57,544 nt of DNA. Source: Setaria digitata (taxonomy: Eukaryota > Nematoda > Chromadorea > Rhabditida > Setariidae). The notes below the pieces were generated by a model. That model searched no databases, was not told the origin of the DNA, and worked only from the letters and a program-made list of their open reading frames with translations. This document shows positions 34,769 to 47,237 of the stretch, one piece after another. Each line of letters opens with the position of its first letter. Position 1 is the stretch's first letter. Both the position numbers and the translations under genes were made by a program. The stretch is from contig RCAB01000412.1 of assembly GCA_003640385.1 (NCBI GenBank), positions 1 to 57,544 on the forward strand, read 5' to 3'.

Positions 34769-37527
34769 TTACTTCAAAAGAGACCATTTCAGTTGCTCCT
34801 TTGCCGAACCAATCAACTGAAACATTTTTATGTATTAGCTGAAGGGACTCAAAAACCCTTCCACATAGCAGTACAAGTTGATAATCGAAAGCAAAAGGTT
34901 GAATATATATGCTACTCTTTCTAGTGTGATCTTTTAACAGACTCATCCCAAGTCACAAATAAACAATATGATACCAATTAGGAGTAATAGAAATTATCCA
35001 TTTCTCAATTCTTTCAGAAAAAAACACAAAATGTAGTCAAGAAGGCATAAACCAACAAACCAGAGAAAGAGTTTCTTCCAAATCGAAATAAATGGAATTT
35101 TAATCAATCCTGTAGTAAGTGCTTAACAATTAGAGAAAAAAAGTGGTGATATTCCCATTCTTGGCTAGCACTGTAGGCAGCTACTACGTTCAAAGCATGT
35201 ATCATGCATACACACCAACTTTGAATTTCATTTCGTTTGAATTTTGCCCATAATATCTTTTCATGGTTTTTCATTTCCAAGTAAAACTAACTAATTTTTT
35301 ACACTGTGATAAACATTTAATGGCATATCGAAATTGTGGAGAATTGCAGGAGCAGAGGGAAAAAGGAGCGAAAATGACATTAGTACATACATCTTCTTCC
35401 AATTTCATTGGCAAAATAATAGTGGTGACCTGAGTTTTTAATGATATAGACCACTTTAATTCCTATTCAAAAGTCTCAGGTCAAACAAAGTGCACAATCC
35501 TTATCAAAATCAAAACAGCACTTTTCGCCAACTATTATTATTTAAATAAAAAACGTGACTTAGTCTTACGAAACATGTCAATGTGAAGAAAGGGTATGTG
35601 AAGAGAAAGAAAAGTGCGAATAAAAAGTGCAGAAAAAATGAAGCATTTCACTATATATGTATCTTCGTTGAAACAAAGAGAAGAAACGAAAAATGATTCG
35701 ATTGAAATTAAGTATAATTTCGGAGCCACAAAAAACTACCATTTTCAGAGCTTGTGTTAGTAACTCATAAGATCGAGAAATTATGACAACGAGAAAAAAA
35801 AAAAAGCTTTCAACTGGTGAGGAGTGACTACTGTGACCTGTAACTGTGGCGAAAGAAAATTTTTTGATAGAACGGCCCGTTAAATAATTTTTAAAAATAG
35901 TTTGATCGGTCGTCCAATTTGAACTCTTTTGTGAATAAAAAGCCATTACAATAAACTCTTCCAGATAGTACAGCATGCACCTGTCATTAGTCACATTAAA
36001 ATAATGAACTCTATGGATTTTTTTTTAAGACATGCGTACCGACATTCCCACTTGCGAGATGCTTTGATCACCGAAAGTTAATTCATCGGTTCGTAGAGCA
36101 CAACGACTTACGACAGCCTGCGGTTCCGTTTCCATCAGTACACTGCAAGCACAAAATTATGAGGGCCATGATTTACTACCATAAAATTGACTTACTATAA
36201 ATTGATACTCTTGGGAACCCTACACACTGTTACCTATCCGTATGTGTAACAAAAGAGAAATAATTTTCAATATCCAAAATGTTACCAAGCTATAAAACGT
36301 ATAAGAAATCAGCACCGCCATAAGTTTTTCTTTTTATGAAAAAGCTTTAGCTTGCCGCAACATTTTGAACCAATTGAAAATGTCAACAGAAATCCTATGA
36401 GGCTTCCCTCCTTACAGAGAATTTCCCCACAAACCATTAATCATGATATAAACAAATAAATTCATTCAATGATTTTTTTTTTCCATCTGAATTATAACAT
36501 AAAATATCATGAAGTCGCTCTGAAACTCTAATTAGGAAAAAAATAATTCTAAGTTTAAAATATTTTAAAATATATTTTATTTTTAGTACAATAAATCCCA
36601 AAAAATATACTACGACAAACAGGAGAGATTTTCTTAATCATGGCATCTTCCTTCTATTTAAATTAGTCAAAATTTTGGTATTTGAAAGCCAGAGTTAATA
36701 TTTCACTAGAAAATTAAGTTAAGAAGCATCTCCATACCCATTATCACAAATTTCATCAATAATCAACATAGCAATATCCATGTCATCGATAAGTGCTTTC
36801 TTCTCTACATTTTTTCGTAGTACTAATGAGATCGAATCATAGAGGCAGTTAAGAGCTGAGACGAGGATAAGTTCGTTCTCATCTGCGCCACCCATAACGT
36901 AAAAAAATAGGTCAACATTGCTCCGATATACGCAAATCATTCCATCCAATAAAATTATTTCTGCTGCAAAGCAGATAAGGAAAATCCTAATGATATGGAT
37001 ATTTCAAAATAATACCTAATTAGGCACAAGATCTTCATAAACTATCCCAGCATAAATGATACTATATATAGCACAGATATGACTGAAATTTAGGATTGCC
37101 GAAAAAGCTTGTAGTGTCACCTTTTAGAAACAACAACAATTTCATGATAAAGCATTACCGTTTGCTTTGCATGTTTTCTGGAACAAGCTTTTCTCGAATG
37201 CTTTCTGTTCCTTCGTACTTGGAAATACTTTTTCATCGTAATACTGAAAGAAATTGTTCAAAGGTATTTGCAAGATTAACAAGAAATTAACCGATGCTGG
37301 ATTTTGAATCTGTAACTTAACTTTTATAAAAACAATAGAGTGAAAGAAGAAGAAAGTTACAGTGAAGAAGGAAGAGCATTTAATAAAAGATTCCAATCAA
37401 TGAATTATATGGCCAAACAATAGTCAACAGCAATCTAATTCAAATGCTTTAAATATACCTTGGCGAGAACACGGTTGCCATCTTGATCCAATGTAACGAT
37501 TCCTTTGATACTGTACAAGGAAGTCAT
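34769..37527 (-). CDS. COPZ1: Coatomer subunit zeta (COPI)
   Basis: The zeta subunit pairs with gamma-COP in the F-subcomplex of the COPI coat, which drives Golgi-to-ER and intra-Golgi transport on cytosolic membrane faces. Five exons join in phase: 37459-37527, 37159-37243, 36738-36963, 36052-36142 and 34769-34816, giving 172 residues (human 177). The longin-type core is clear: [69 protein letters not shown]-like IIDEICDNG, and the terminal [12 protein letters not shown]. For the fourth exon the donor GTGGGA after 36052 gives the exact family spacing into the last exon; the next GT would insert three residues. The ATG lies 3 bases after a CTTCAG acceptor suited to leader splicing. It heads the proposed coatomer-orphan-ORC2 series. 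Confidence 0.96.
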
Positions 37528-37530
37528 TCT

Positions 37531-37543
37531 CTGAAGAAACAGT
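37531..37543 (-). promoter_or_regulatory. Probable spliced-leader acceptor for coatomer zeta
   Basis: On the - strand a pyrimidine tract ends in TTCTTCAG, and three bases later the coatomer zeta ATG begins. No donor-bearing exon is apparent upstream, so trans-splicing is the simplest reading. Confidence 0.5.
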
Positions 37544-40500
37544 AAAGAGAAGATAAACAAAAAAGAGATAAAAAATACTGCAGAACTACTAATCTTTTAT
37601 CTTTTACTATAAACAAACAGCAAGTAGAAGAGGAGATAATTATTGAATTCCTCACAAAATAAATTAATAACGACCAATCTCTAGCCTCTCCTCAACATAA
37701 CCACCTTCTTCTTATTCTCCATCATCTACTCATACATTGTCTTTTCTTCCTAATTTTCAACTAACAGATATTGCTGCAAACTTCCATAAACTTTCCATAC
37801 AAATTTACATCTTCAACTACAACAACACTGAACACTCTCCTCTATTCCCTCTGGAACTCCGCCATCAACCTAACCCATTAACCATATCTTTCCTCTCCGG
37901 ATCCCCACACCCTTTCAGCTGCAAGCAAATTTAAAAATTAGAAAAAAGTGAAGTCAACCTCTCCCCATGGTTAAAACTTGCCACGCACTAACAGACCACT
38001 GTGACTAATTTTTCATCCCATCTATGCGTAGAGTGATGTGTGCTTCTCGAGAATATTGCACGGAAATTTAAATTTCAATTGAATCACACTGCAAGGAGAC
38101 AGCTGAGCTCTCAATCTACCTGTATATCAACTGTGACATGTGCACTGCTTGAAAATTGCAATCACTCGTCAGTTCTAAGACAGATATACCGTGCTGGAAA
38201 GTGTTTTCTGCATGGGTCATAGGTCAAATTATTACATCCAACCAGTAAATAGTTGGAATTCATTCATCATCATTAAATTTCCCTCCTCAGCAACTTCCCT
38301 CCTGTACAGCAGTTCCATCTTTGATGTTATCTTTTAAGTTTCTGGCGATAATTAATATTACTCAGATGAAGAAAAAAACCCAGTGAAACGATCCTTCCCT
38401 TTCAAATATGAATATTCATGTATGAGGTAATTGGATTAGGCTCATTTGTTCCTGAAAAATAAAATACCTTATCAAAAGTAGAAGTAATTTTAAGCATATT
38501 AAGCATATTCTTGAATGGAAAAAGAAAAGATTTTTACTCATCCTTTTTAAAAATATTTTCCTTATTTGTGGATTGAAATTCAAACGAATTAAGCCTGTAT
38601 AATTGAAAATGAATTAGCATCATTTACATGTTCTTAGTTTTCTTATCATTTCATCCTCTCTTCTCGTTACAAATTATCGAGCTGGCATGGAGATTTGAAA
38701 TTAATTAAAATCACTCATTTTTCTCCCTCCTCTTGATAGCAAATCAAGAGGAGATTGAGTGATATTCTATTCCAAACAAGACTGGTTTCAGTTTCAACAC
38801 GAAGTAATTCAGCCCGGAAATATTTTATTTCTGTCGATGATTTTTTTTTTTCATAAAATCAATGATGCAGTTTCACTGAGATTAGCAAAGAAAAAGAATT
38901 ATTCCAGGAACAGGGAGAAGAATGTAGTAGTATCAACTGTATATTTAAGATGAATAAAATAATAGTTAAAGAAAATGGGAATAACGTAACGAGGAATAAA
39001 TTCTCAGTGTTATGTTGAATGATATCAAATTGATAACTGATATTAAAAAGAAATGATAAAGTGGATGCTATTACAGTCCGTTGAAATAAATTTATTGCAA
39101 ATCCTTAAAATTAAAGTGAAAATTCATTGAATATTGTAGAAAGTATTGATTCATATAAAATTGATTCTTTTCAGCTGTTTCTCATATGGTCGGTCGTAAA
39201 TCTCACAATCTTCAACCTTTTGACCTTTCCCACAGCCACTCCTTCCCTGTTCAGTTTGAGTGAAGTAGTATCGGTCAACCGATCGTCCTTTTTTTACTCA
39301 GCAAACATCTCGAGTTACCTGACCAGGTTTAGTGCTCTGTTAAAGGAGGAGGAATATAAATGAAATCTCCAGTTTGTTTGCTTATTTACTTGATTTTACA
39401 AATTGTTAAAATGATAAAAATGATAAAGTGATATAAGGATTGTTATGAAACGTTAAGTTCTCGCTCTTATCGATTAGTTAACTGAAGAGACAGAACAATT
39501 CGGTTGCAACCTTGGTGGACAACTAAACTACGGGAATTAATTTAAGTGATTCTTAGTGACCTGGATTCGATCGCAGGTTATAATGATCGTATCTGGCAGA
39601 AGATTCTCACACCTGCCATACTTCTGTTTCTTCTGTTTTCCTCATGTACATTTCGAGATCTCTGGATCAGCATATCCTCATGACATCTTGAGATCTCTTC
39701 TGTCCCAGCACATTGAATTGCTTCATTTTCAGGCATAGCGAAGCGAACACAGTTCTCTGTCACTAAAGTGTCACTGAATTTACTGTATTCGTGGCACCGA
39801 AATAATTTGAAGAACCGTACACAGGAAAATTCTAACTCTAATAATAAGTTATTATCAGTAGTCAGTAATTTACTAATAGTCTGATATCGTATAAGGCAAT
39901 AGTTATGAAAGTAAATATTATTACTACGAAACATTATTCACTTCTTTCTGGGCATATTCGATTGTTTAAGACAGTACGGTATGGTTATTAATATTACCCA
40001 ACTTTGATTAAGGCCTCTGCGTCAACTGAAATTGGCCTAAAGACTTTCTGATGATTATATCTACCATACTGTTTTTTTCCCTTTTTTGCTTATCAGTTTA
40101 AAATCTCTTAATATTTTTTTTACGGATTTTGAAAGGAGCAATTGCTTTGCAACTGAAGAATCCATCAGAACAACAATTCCCTTCTCGGAACTTCCTTACA
40201 CTTTACATATTACCTCTCGCGTCAGGCTATCTTTTTGCAAGAAGTACTATTTAATTAATCGAACAAGGAAATTTAAAAGTTGTCATTATTTTAATAATGA
40301 AAAAACATTGGACTATCAGTTAATAACATATTGATAACATATGGGTGATACTGACAGTGAGTCATCAATTGCAATTCTCCATTTGTTATTTCTAGCAATT
40401 TTTTTCAAATTTCGAAATATGCAGCACTGTCTAGAGCAATGTTATTGTCTACTCTCGATGATGTCATACTGACTTTCAACAATACAAAGTAGGAATTCGT

Positions 40501-41300
40501 CAGTATGATATCATCAAAAAGAAGTTGTTCTATGATCCATGTGTAATCGAAGCTAAGCCAAAATGGATCACAGTTAGTTACGATCATATATGGATTGTGT
40601 TCGATCCATCAGATCACGTTTCCTGCAAGACTGATTCTTGCCCATCTAATGTGAATCCCAAGACCTGTCATAAAATATTTTTTTCCTAAACAGAAAATAA
40701 AAAAAAATTACGATCATATTTGGATTGTATTTTAAGAAAAAAAAAAGTATTTTAAGAGCCAAATTCTGTTTCCCATCATTTGTTTGCTTTAGTAAGTACA
40801 CTATTCTCCGGCTAATTTGTCAGTGCTTCAAAGGGCACCATCAAATTCTCCCTACCACATATTATTTAAGTGCAAGGAAGCTAATTTTTTCAAAAAATCT
40901 TTTTTTTGCTAAATTTTAGTTCGATAAATTAACCTCCAACGAAATTTTGATCTTTCAGAAGATAACGGATATAAATAAGAGCAGAATTAAGAGATCGCTA
41001 GACGAACTAGCAGTGTGTCTTAACTGAAATGTATAGTGGAACACCGGTTATTGCTGCTCTGCGAGCTAAGGTTGGCCAGTTCGGAACTTTTCATAAAAAA
41101 GAAAGTCGGCAAATCTCAGAAACATCATAACACGGAGATTTAAGTGCACCATGAATTTCGGGAACAGGAAGAACAGTTCTTTACGAGGCATGAAACAGGG
41201 ATTATTTATGTGCCCACAAGGATGGAATTCCTCCGCAAGTTTTGTTCTTTCAAATCAATTGATCCTAGGACTTAGCATAAAAAGAGGGATGGAGATGTAA
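37544..41300. other. 3.8 kb gene-poor region upstream of coatomer zeta
   Basis: This AT-rich stretch lies between the divergent coatomer zeta and glutaminase genes. Open frames up to 118 codons occur on both strands but overlap each other and lack splice or family support. No repeat family or RNA gene was recognised. It may hold distal promoter sequence or non-coding 5' exons. Confidence 0.45.
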
Positions 41301-41309
41301 ACCATTTGA

Positions 41310-41950
41310 TTAATCGAAAGGAAAATGGGCTAATATTCCCTTACCTCGACATGGAGATAAATACTCATCCTGAGTAAATACCGCAGTAACACGAACTCGA
41401 ACTCGGAAACAACCCGAGCTAGAGTTCTCTTTTCTGTCCCTGGAATCGGTTCCGCCGGAGATAAGGGTTGTTTTTCGTAAAGCGCCACTTTCCTGTGATT
41501 TCTCGGGCGCTTTCAACTTTTCTTTCCAAAAATTTTCGAAAATCCATATTTATCGCATAATTATCGCCCCAATTACTGATCCATCTATTTTCCCCCTAGA
41601 CAGCCGACTTCTCACATCCGGCTGTATTCCTGAAAAAAAGGACCGAAAAACAAAAAAAAGCTCACAGGAAACAAATTTAAAGCCCCCTCCCATGGTTCGT
41701 GTACCGATTGGTCGAAATTTATACATATATTCCCTTGGGGTGACAGTGTGAATTGATGAGTAATTGGTTACTATCCGACGGGAGGTCACTTCGGCATACC
41801 GTTGTATGGGGTCGATTTAGTGTCCCGGTATATCTCGGAGGAGGGATAACTTCGGTATACGAGTATATTCCGAAGGAAGGACCTGCCTACGTGCATATCC
41901 CGAAAGTTAGCGAACAGCTTGAATGTGTCAATTTAGTTGGAAACTGATAT
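41310..41950 (+). promoter_or_regulatory. GC-richer block upstream of glutaminase, possible promoter region
   Basis: Base composition is visibly less AT-rich here than in the flanks. A near-repeat, ACTTCGGCATACC and ACTTCGGTATACG, begins at about 41788 and 41849. The block ends about 65 bp before the first supported glutaminase exon. No TATA or initiator could be fixed. Confidence 0.3.
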
Positions 41951-42015
41951 ATATATCGAAATATATTTAGAAATAGCAACATATCCACTGAATTTTGAGG
42001 GACAAATGATTTCAG

Positions 42016-45000
42016 TATCGATTGGCCAAGAGCCTACGTCATAAAGATTCAGAAACAATGGAGAGTGATGAGTACAAGTGTGCCTCTGCTGCAGGTAATT
42101 CCCGTGCTTCAAAAATGTTTTTATTTATTTTCTCTTCTTCTTTTCCAGTCTCTTCATCTCTCTTACTGTCCCAACTTTTTCTATTCAGTTTGCTAAATAA
42201 ATTTGAATTTTGCTCGATCTCGGTGCTGATTCTGATTTCAGGTTGAGTTCATACTTCTTAATTTGGTTATGAAACATATAATCGTGGAATTATTAATTGC
42301 TCTAAAATTACATTCTCATTGACTGATCCTCTAATTAATCTTTCTTTGTTATTGTTATTTGATATTTCTCAATGGTCAGACTAGTTGACTCTTATTACAG
42401 TTGATAATGTGAGCAAGATTTTGAAAAACAGTCGGAAATCATCCATTACTCGATTGTTGAATGATACCGCTAAAGGTCTGAAGCACGTTTTGCAATTCTC
42501 TCATCCATCACAAGAAGATCTCACGTACGATCTTTTCAAATGCACGAAAAAAACCGGAGAAGCTTCTTTGGGCAAATTACTTTCAGTAAGAGAATGTTGA
42601 TTTTTAGTAGAAATATGTGGAAATGTTTCCACGTTTAAGAAGAATATTGATATAGTTTCCTAGTTTTTATCACCACTATGTTCCACCCTTTTTCCGAAGT
42701 TTTCGAACAGCTTTTACTTTTGTTTTTAGGTATTGCGGTCATTTGGCATCCGTGAAGATGACCCGAGATTGAAGCAAACGATTGATAAAATGCATGAATA
42801 TGAACTGCAAATCGAGGATGACTGCGACACCAGACATTGTTTGTTAAGCAAGGACCAGTTCAAAGAGTAAGTTTCAGATTTATCTTCGTAGCACGAGAAG
42901 AATACGGAATCCTTCTTTCCGTTTTGTGAATTTCTGTCTTCTCCAACTTGAATAGTTTCGTATTTATTTTTGAAATTAAATGCTTTATAATAAATCTATC
43001 ATACTGAATTGCAGATGTATTCAGCCAAGTATTAATCTAATAGCGCAAGCGCTTCGCAACGACCTAATTATTCCATGTTGGGGCGAATTTATTGCCAAGA
43101 TCAAACAAATGTTCTGCGAAGTAGCTTTCGTTTTGAATGTTTCTTTTTTCTCGAAAAGAAAGGCAGACTTTTCATGTTAAAAGAATCTAGGATTTTGGTT
43201 GAAATAGATTACTTCATTTTTCTTTTCAAGCTCACGTAGGAGATTTTCCCTTCTTTTTTTTTTTTGTTAGAGGAGTGTATGCCATGAACCGGTGAGGCAT
43301 TTATTCAACAAAGTATCGGCATATTAATTTCCATTAATACTGCTTAAAAAATTTCTCATTTTCTAGTGCGCCGATATTCAAGAAGGTAGAGTAGCAGATT
43401 ATATTCCTCAATTAGCCAGAGTGGACCCGAAGAAATGGGGTTTATCGATATGTACAATTGATGGGCAGCGTGTCAGCTACGGTGATGCACGTACACCATT
43501 TTGTTTTCAGTCCATATCAAAAGGTAATATAATATATCAATTAAAATTTAAGAGATGCCGTAAAATTGTTGTTTAATAAGTCCTAATCGTTTAGTCACTT
43601 CATAGCATCAGTTTTCTATTGAAGATCTTTTTTTAGCTTTCAACTATGCAATAGTATCATCTGACTTGGGGGCAGACTTTGTTCACAACTACGTTGGTCA
43701 TGAACCGTCCGGGCGATTATTCAATGAGATATGCTTAGACTGTAACGGTAAGTATTATGCATTATTTTAAATGTTCCAGTTTCATTCATATTATTTCTCA
43801 GTAAGAAGCTAAGTCACTCTTTATTCCTTTACTGCTGTAAAACTAATATTAGATAATGATATTTAAGTTATCTTAGACTGAAGTTATGCAATTTGTTTAA
43901 CAGGCAAACCACATAACCCAATGATCAATGCTGGAGCAATCATTGTCACGTCACTGCTGAAAATGGGTCACAAAATGGCAGACCGTTATGATTTTGTACG
44001 TTTATCTACGATATCAGAATTATATCATATGCCATTTGATGAATGTTATGTTTTGAATGTTTAAGCTTCATCCTTACTAGTGCTGTGAAAAACACACGTT
44101 TCTTTACAATGAACAAATGAATCGTTTTCTGTACATGAGCATAGTAGAACTTGGCTATGAAAGAGATGGAACAGTTGGATTAAAAAATTTAATTTGTAGG
44201 TAATGTATTTCAGGTATTAACTCAATACAGAAAACTGGCAGGAGGTTGTTACATAGGATTTAATAATGCAACGTAAGTTTTAAATCAGTGAAATGCTGTC
44301 CATCTTGTTTAATTTGTTTTACCTTATTTGGGCTTATTTCCACAGTAGATAGTGTGGAATCCTGTTCTCTATCCATTTCGGAAATATAATTCGACTTTAG
44401 TTTATGCAACGGTCTTCACAGCTTTTCAAAGTAAAGAACCTTTTTAAACTAAATGTTCTTTAGCTTTCTCTCGGAACGCGATACTGCGGATCGTAATTAT
44501 GCACTCTCTTACTATATGAAAGAAAATAACTGCTTTCCTGGCTCAGTATCACTCCGAGACGAGCTGGATTTCTATTTCCAGTTGTGCTCACTGGAAACAA
44601 CATGTGAAAGCGCGGCCGTGATGGCGGCAACTTTGGCTAATGGAGGTAAGATTTTCTGTTTGTGGTTTATTCCTCCTGTTTAATGCAGAAGTATTGAGAA
44701 ATTCGTTACTGGCCGCTTGCATTAATTTTTGAAATATGCTTACAGAACTTTTCACTATATCTTTCCACATATCATGTAATTTGTAGTACAGGTAGGGAGT
44801 TACAATTTTTTTTTTTTTTTCATAGGTGTTTGCCCACTTACCAACGAAATATGTATCAGTGCTCGGCCATGTCGCGATGTTCTTTCACTGATGTATTCAT
44901 GTGGAATGTACGACTACAGCGGCCAGTTTGCATTTCAAGTAAGTTATATAATTCAAACGTTTTAGTTGTAGCTTGCATTTACGCATGTGAGGCATTATAC

Positions 45001-47237
45001 ATATTTCAGAGTAACTACTAATAATAACATCAGTTTAGGTTGGTTTGCCCGCAAAATCTGGCGTTTCTGGCGCAATGGTCGTTGTAGTACCAAATTTGAT
45101 GGGCATATGTCTTTGGTCGCCGCCGTTGGATAAGATGGGGAACAGTGTACGTGGTGTAAGTTTTTGTAAGGTGAGCGTTTTTCGGTATTTGTTTATTCGA
45201 CGAGGAGGAAAAAGATGGTTATTCTGCTATTGCAACAAAATTTTTTATGAAAAATAAGAATACACTAATAAATAGTAAATGCTTTCAGAAAATGATAGAA
45301 ACTTTTAATTTTCACAATTACGATAGCTTACTACACGCAGATACAAAAAAAATTGACCCTCGAAAGCGTGCTGTACCGCATGAATCCGAATTAATTCTCG
45401 AATTGATGTTTGCAACCAAGAAAGGCGATATTGATGATGTTCGAAGGTATGTAATCCATGAAAAGCTTTAACGAAGAAAATTGTAAGGGTAATGGTAAGT
45501 AAATGTGATAGCTTTAAAAATCAGTACACCTAACAACTGTATTAAATGGACGAGTATGATGGTCAACATATTTTCTTCATTATTCTGCTTGCGGACGGTC
45601 TTTTCTAAGTTTTGGTACTATAAGTATGGAGAGACTTTTTTTACTGAATAATTTAGCAGATAGAATACATTAGCCAAACAAGAGATCTTGTCAATTTTTG
45701 GCATTGCAGTTGATCTGGATGATTCAAAAAAGTTAAATTTTTTTACTATGGAGAGTAAGAAATGCAATTTGGAATGAAAATTTTCAGAATGTTTTTGGGT
45801 GGTGTCGATTTGAATATGGCAGACTATGACGGTCGCACACCGCTACATTTGGCAGCTTCCGAAGGGCAATCAGTAATGGTGGATTTTTTTCTCGACATAG
45901 CTCATGTCAACCCACTTGTAAAGGATAGGTTAATTACAGAAGTATTTGTTATAATTTATATTTAAGTGAGTACAATTGGCGTAATAAATAGTGGTAGGTG
46001 ATCTTAATCTTTTTTTTAAATTAATTTTCCAGTAAGTTGCGAAGTGACTGAGAATCTTAAGTTCAATTTTGCAAAGCAAAACAGTATCTACAGAACGGAT
46101 CGTTTCTATTATTAAGCCTTACCTTTTAAAAAAAGGGCTGAGGACTTTATGAAGTTAGATTTTATGCTTCTAATAAATTCTTTTTGAAATTAAAGGTTCT
46201 GGAGAAAAATTATTACTTTTTGTCAGGAACTGTGAAGGAAAGTTATTCGTTGCCGTAACAGTTGCCACTTTTTTTTTTCTTTTTTTTTTTTTTTTTTTTT
46301 TTTTCAATTGAAGCTCAGTTTAACTAGAGCCGTCGGTATCTTTTCGCTCAGAACATGATCTATCAAATAGGAAATTTATTTTTTGTTGCAGATGGAATAG
46401 GACTGCCTATGATGATGCTTTATCGTTTGGATTTATCGAAATCGCGAAAAAAATTAAGGCAGCCATGGATAGTTTGTCAGGTGGATTCGTGCCAATGTTA
46501 GTTAAAATGAAATTGCAAGTTATTCATGCTCGATTCATATGATTATTTTATTATAAAAATATATTTCAGAACAATCCCTCCAGAAAAGGCAAAAGATCTG
46601 TTGTCGGAGAATGCTGATATTTTAATTAATTTGCCACAAGAAACAAGTGATTGGGAAAAAGGTTAGTCTATTGTCTGGCATTCAGTATTCCTCTTTCTTG
46701 ATGAAAATTTATCTATGTTGAAGTGATACTTTTAAAAATGTTTATAGTACTTTAAGTTATAGCTTTATTTTCTAACTTACAAAATGGGTTTAACATTTGC
46801 TGGGTAAGAGAATAAATGTGAAAATTAACACAGTTGTAATTAGTAATTATTTTAAAAGAAATGTGGTCTACAGTACTTGCTTATATTTCATTAAGTAGTA
46901 CATTATAACATGAAAACTACAGAAAAGCTCTCTTCGTTGAAACGAGTAGTTATTTGAGAAACCAGTGCTTATGTTTAGGTTTCTGCTGAAATTAAAAACG
47001 ATGTTTGCTTATCATTTCAATCTTTAAGAATTGCGAATTGTGGTTGATCGTTTATCGTCTTTCGAGTCAAATAATGCTGAAGATTGTATGACTACTCCCA
47101 GTACTGTTGAAAATGGCGATGGAGCCTTTGATATTCTGGAAAAATCATCTGACGAAAACGGTGGTCCTAGTGCTTTGGATGCTGAAAGCATAACAGACGG
47201 AAATGGTGGTCAGATCGAACTTGGCATGAAAATCTGA
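42016..47237 (+). CDS. GLS: Glutaminase, kidney type, with C-terminal ankyrin repeats
   Basis: The enzyme hydrolyses glutamine to glutamate and ammonia, in animals usually in mitochondria. Sixteen exons join in phase: 42016-42094, 42401-42585, 42730-42866, 43015-43120, 43367-43523, 43637-43747, 43904-43995, 44214-44272, 44464-44645, 44826-44938, 45039-45170, 45289-45446, 45788-45928, 46392-46496, 46570-46661 and 47029-47237. From the ATG at 42058 the product has 671 residues (human KGA 669). The serine-dependent beta-lactamase-like fold shows the SxxK pair Ser204 and Lys207 in CFQSISK, then [42 protein letters not shown] and [10 protein letters not shown]. Two ankyrin repeats follow ([12 protein letters not shown]), then a Ser/Gly/acidic tail. 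The frame is open from an acceptor at 42015, so an upstream exon may supply a targeting peptide, which is not visible here. Confidence 0.96.
46262..46305. repeat. Long poly-T tract in a glutaminase intron
   Basis: Nearly uninterrupted T over about 40 bases lies in the intron before the exon at 46392. It is probably a simple expansion of the pyrimidine-rich intron sequence. Confidence 0.85.

Noticed and set aside
35578..35994. 138-codon frame on the - strand
   Set aside because: It lies inside the last intron of the coatomer zeta gene and has low-complexity Phe/Ser content typical of intron sequence.
39578..39934. 118-codon frame on the - strand in the gene-poor region
   Set aside because: It overlaps an open frame on the other strand, starts and ends without splice or promoter context, and matches no family.
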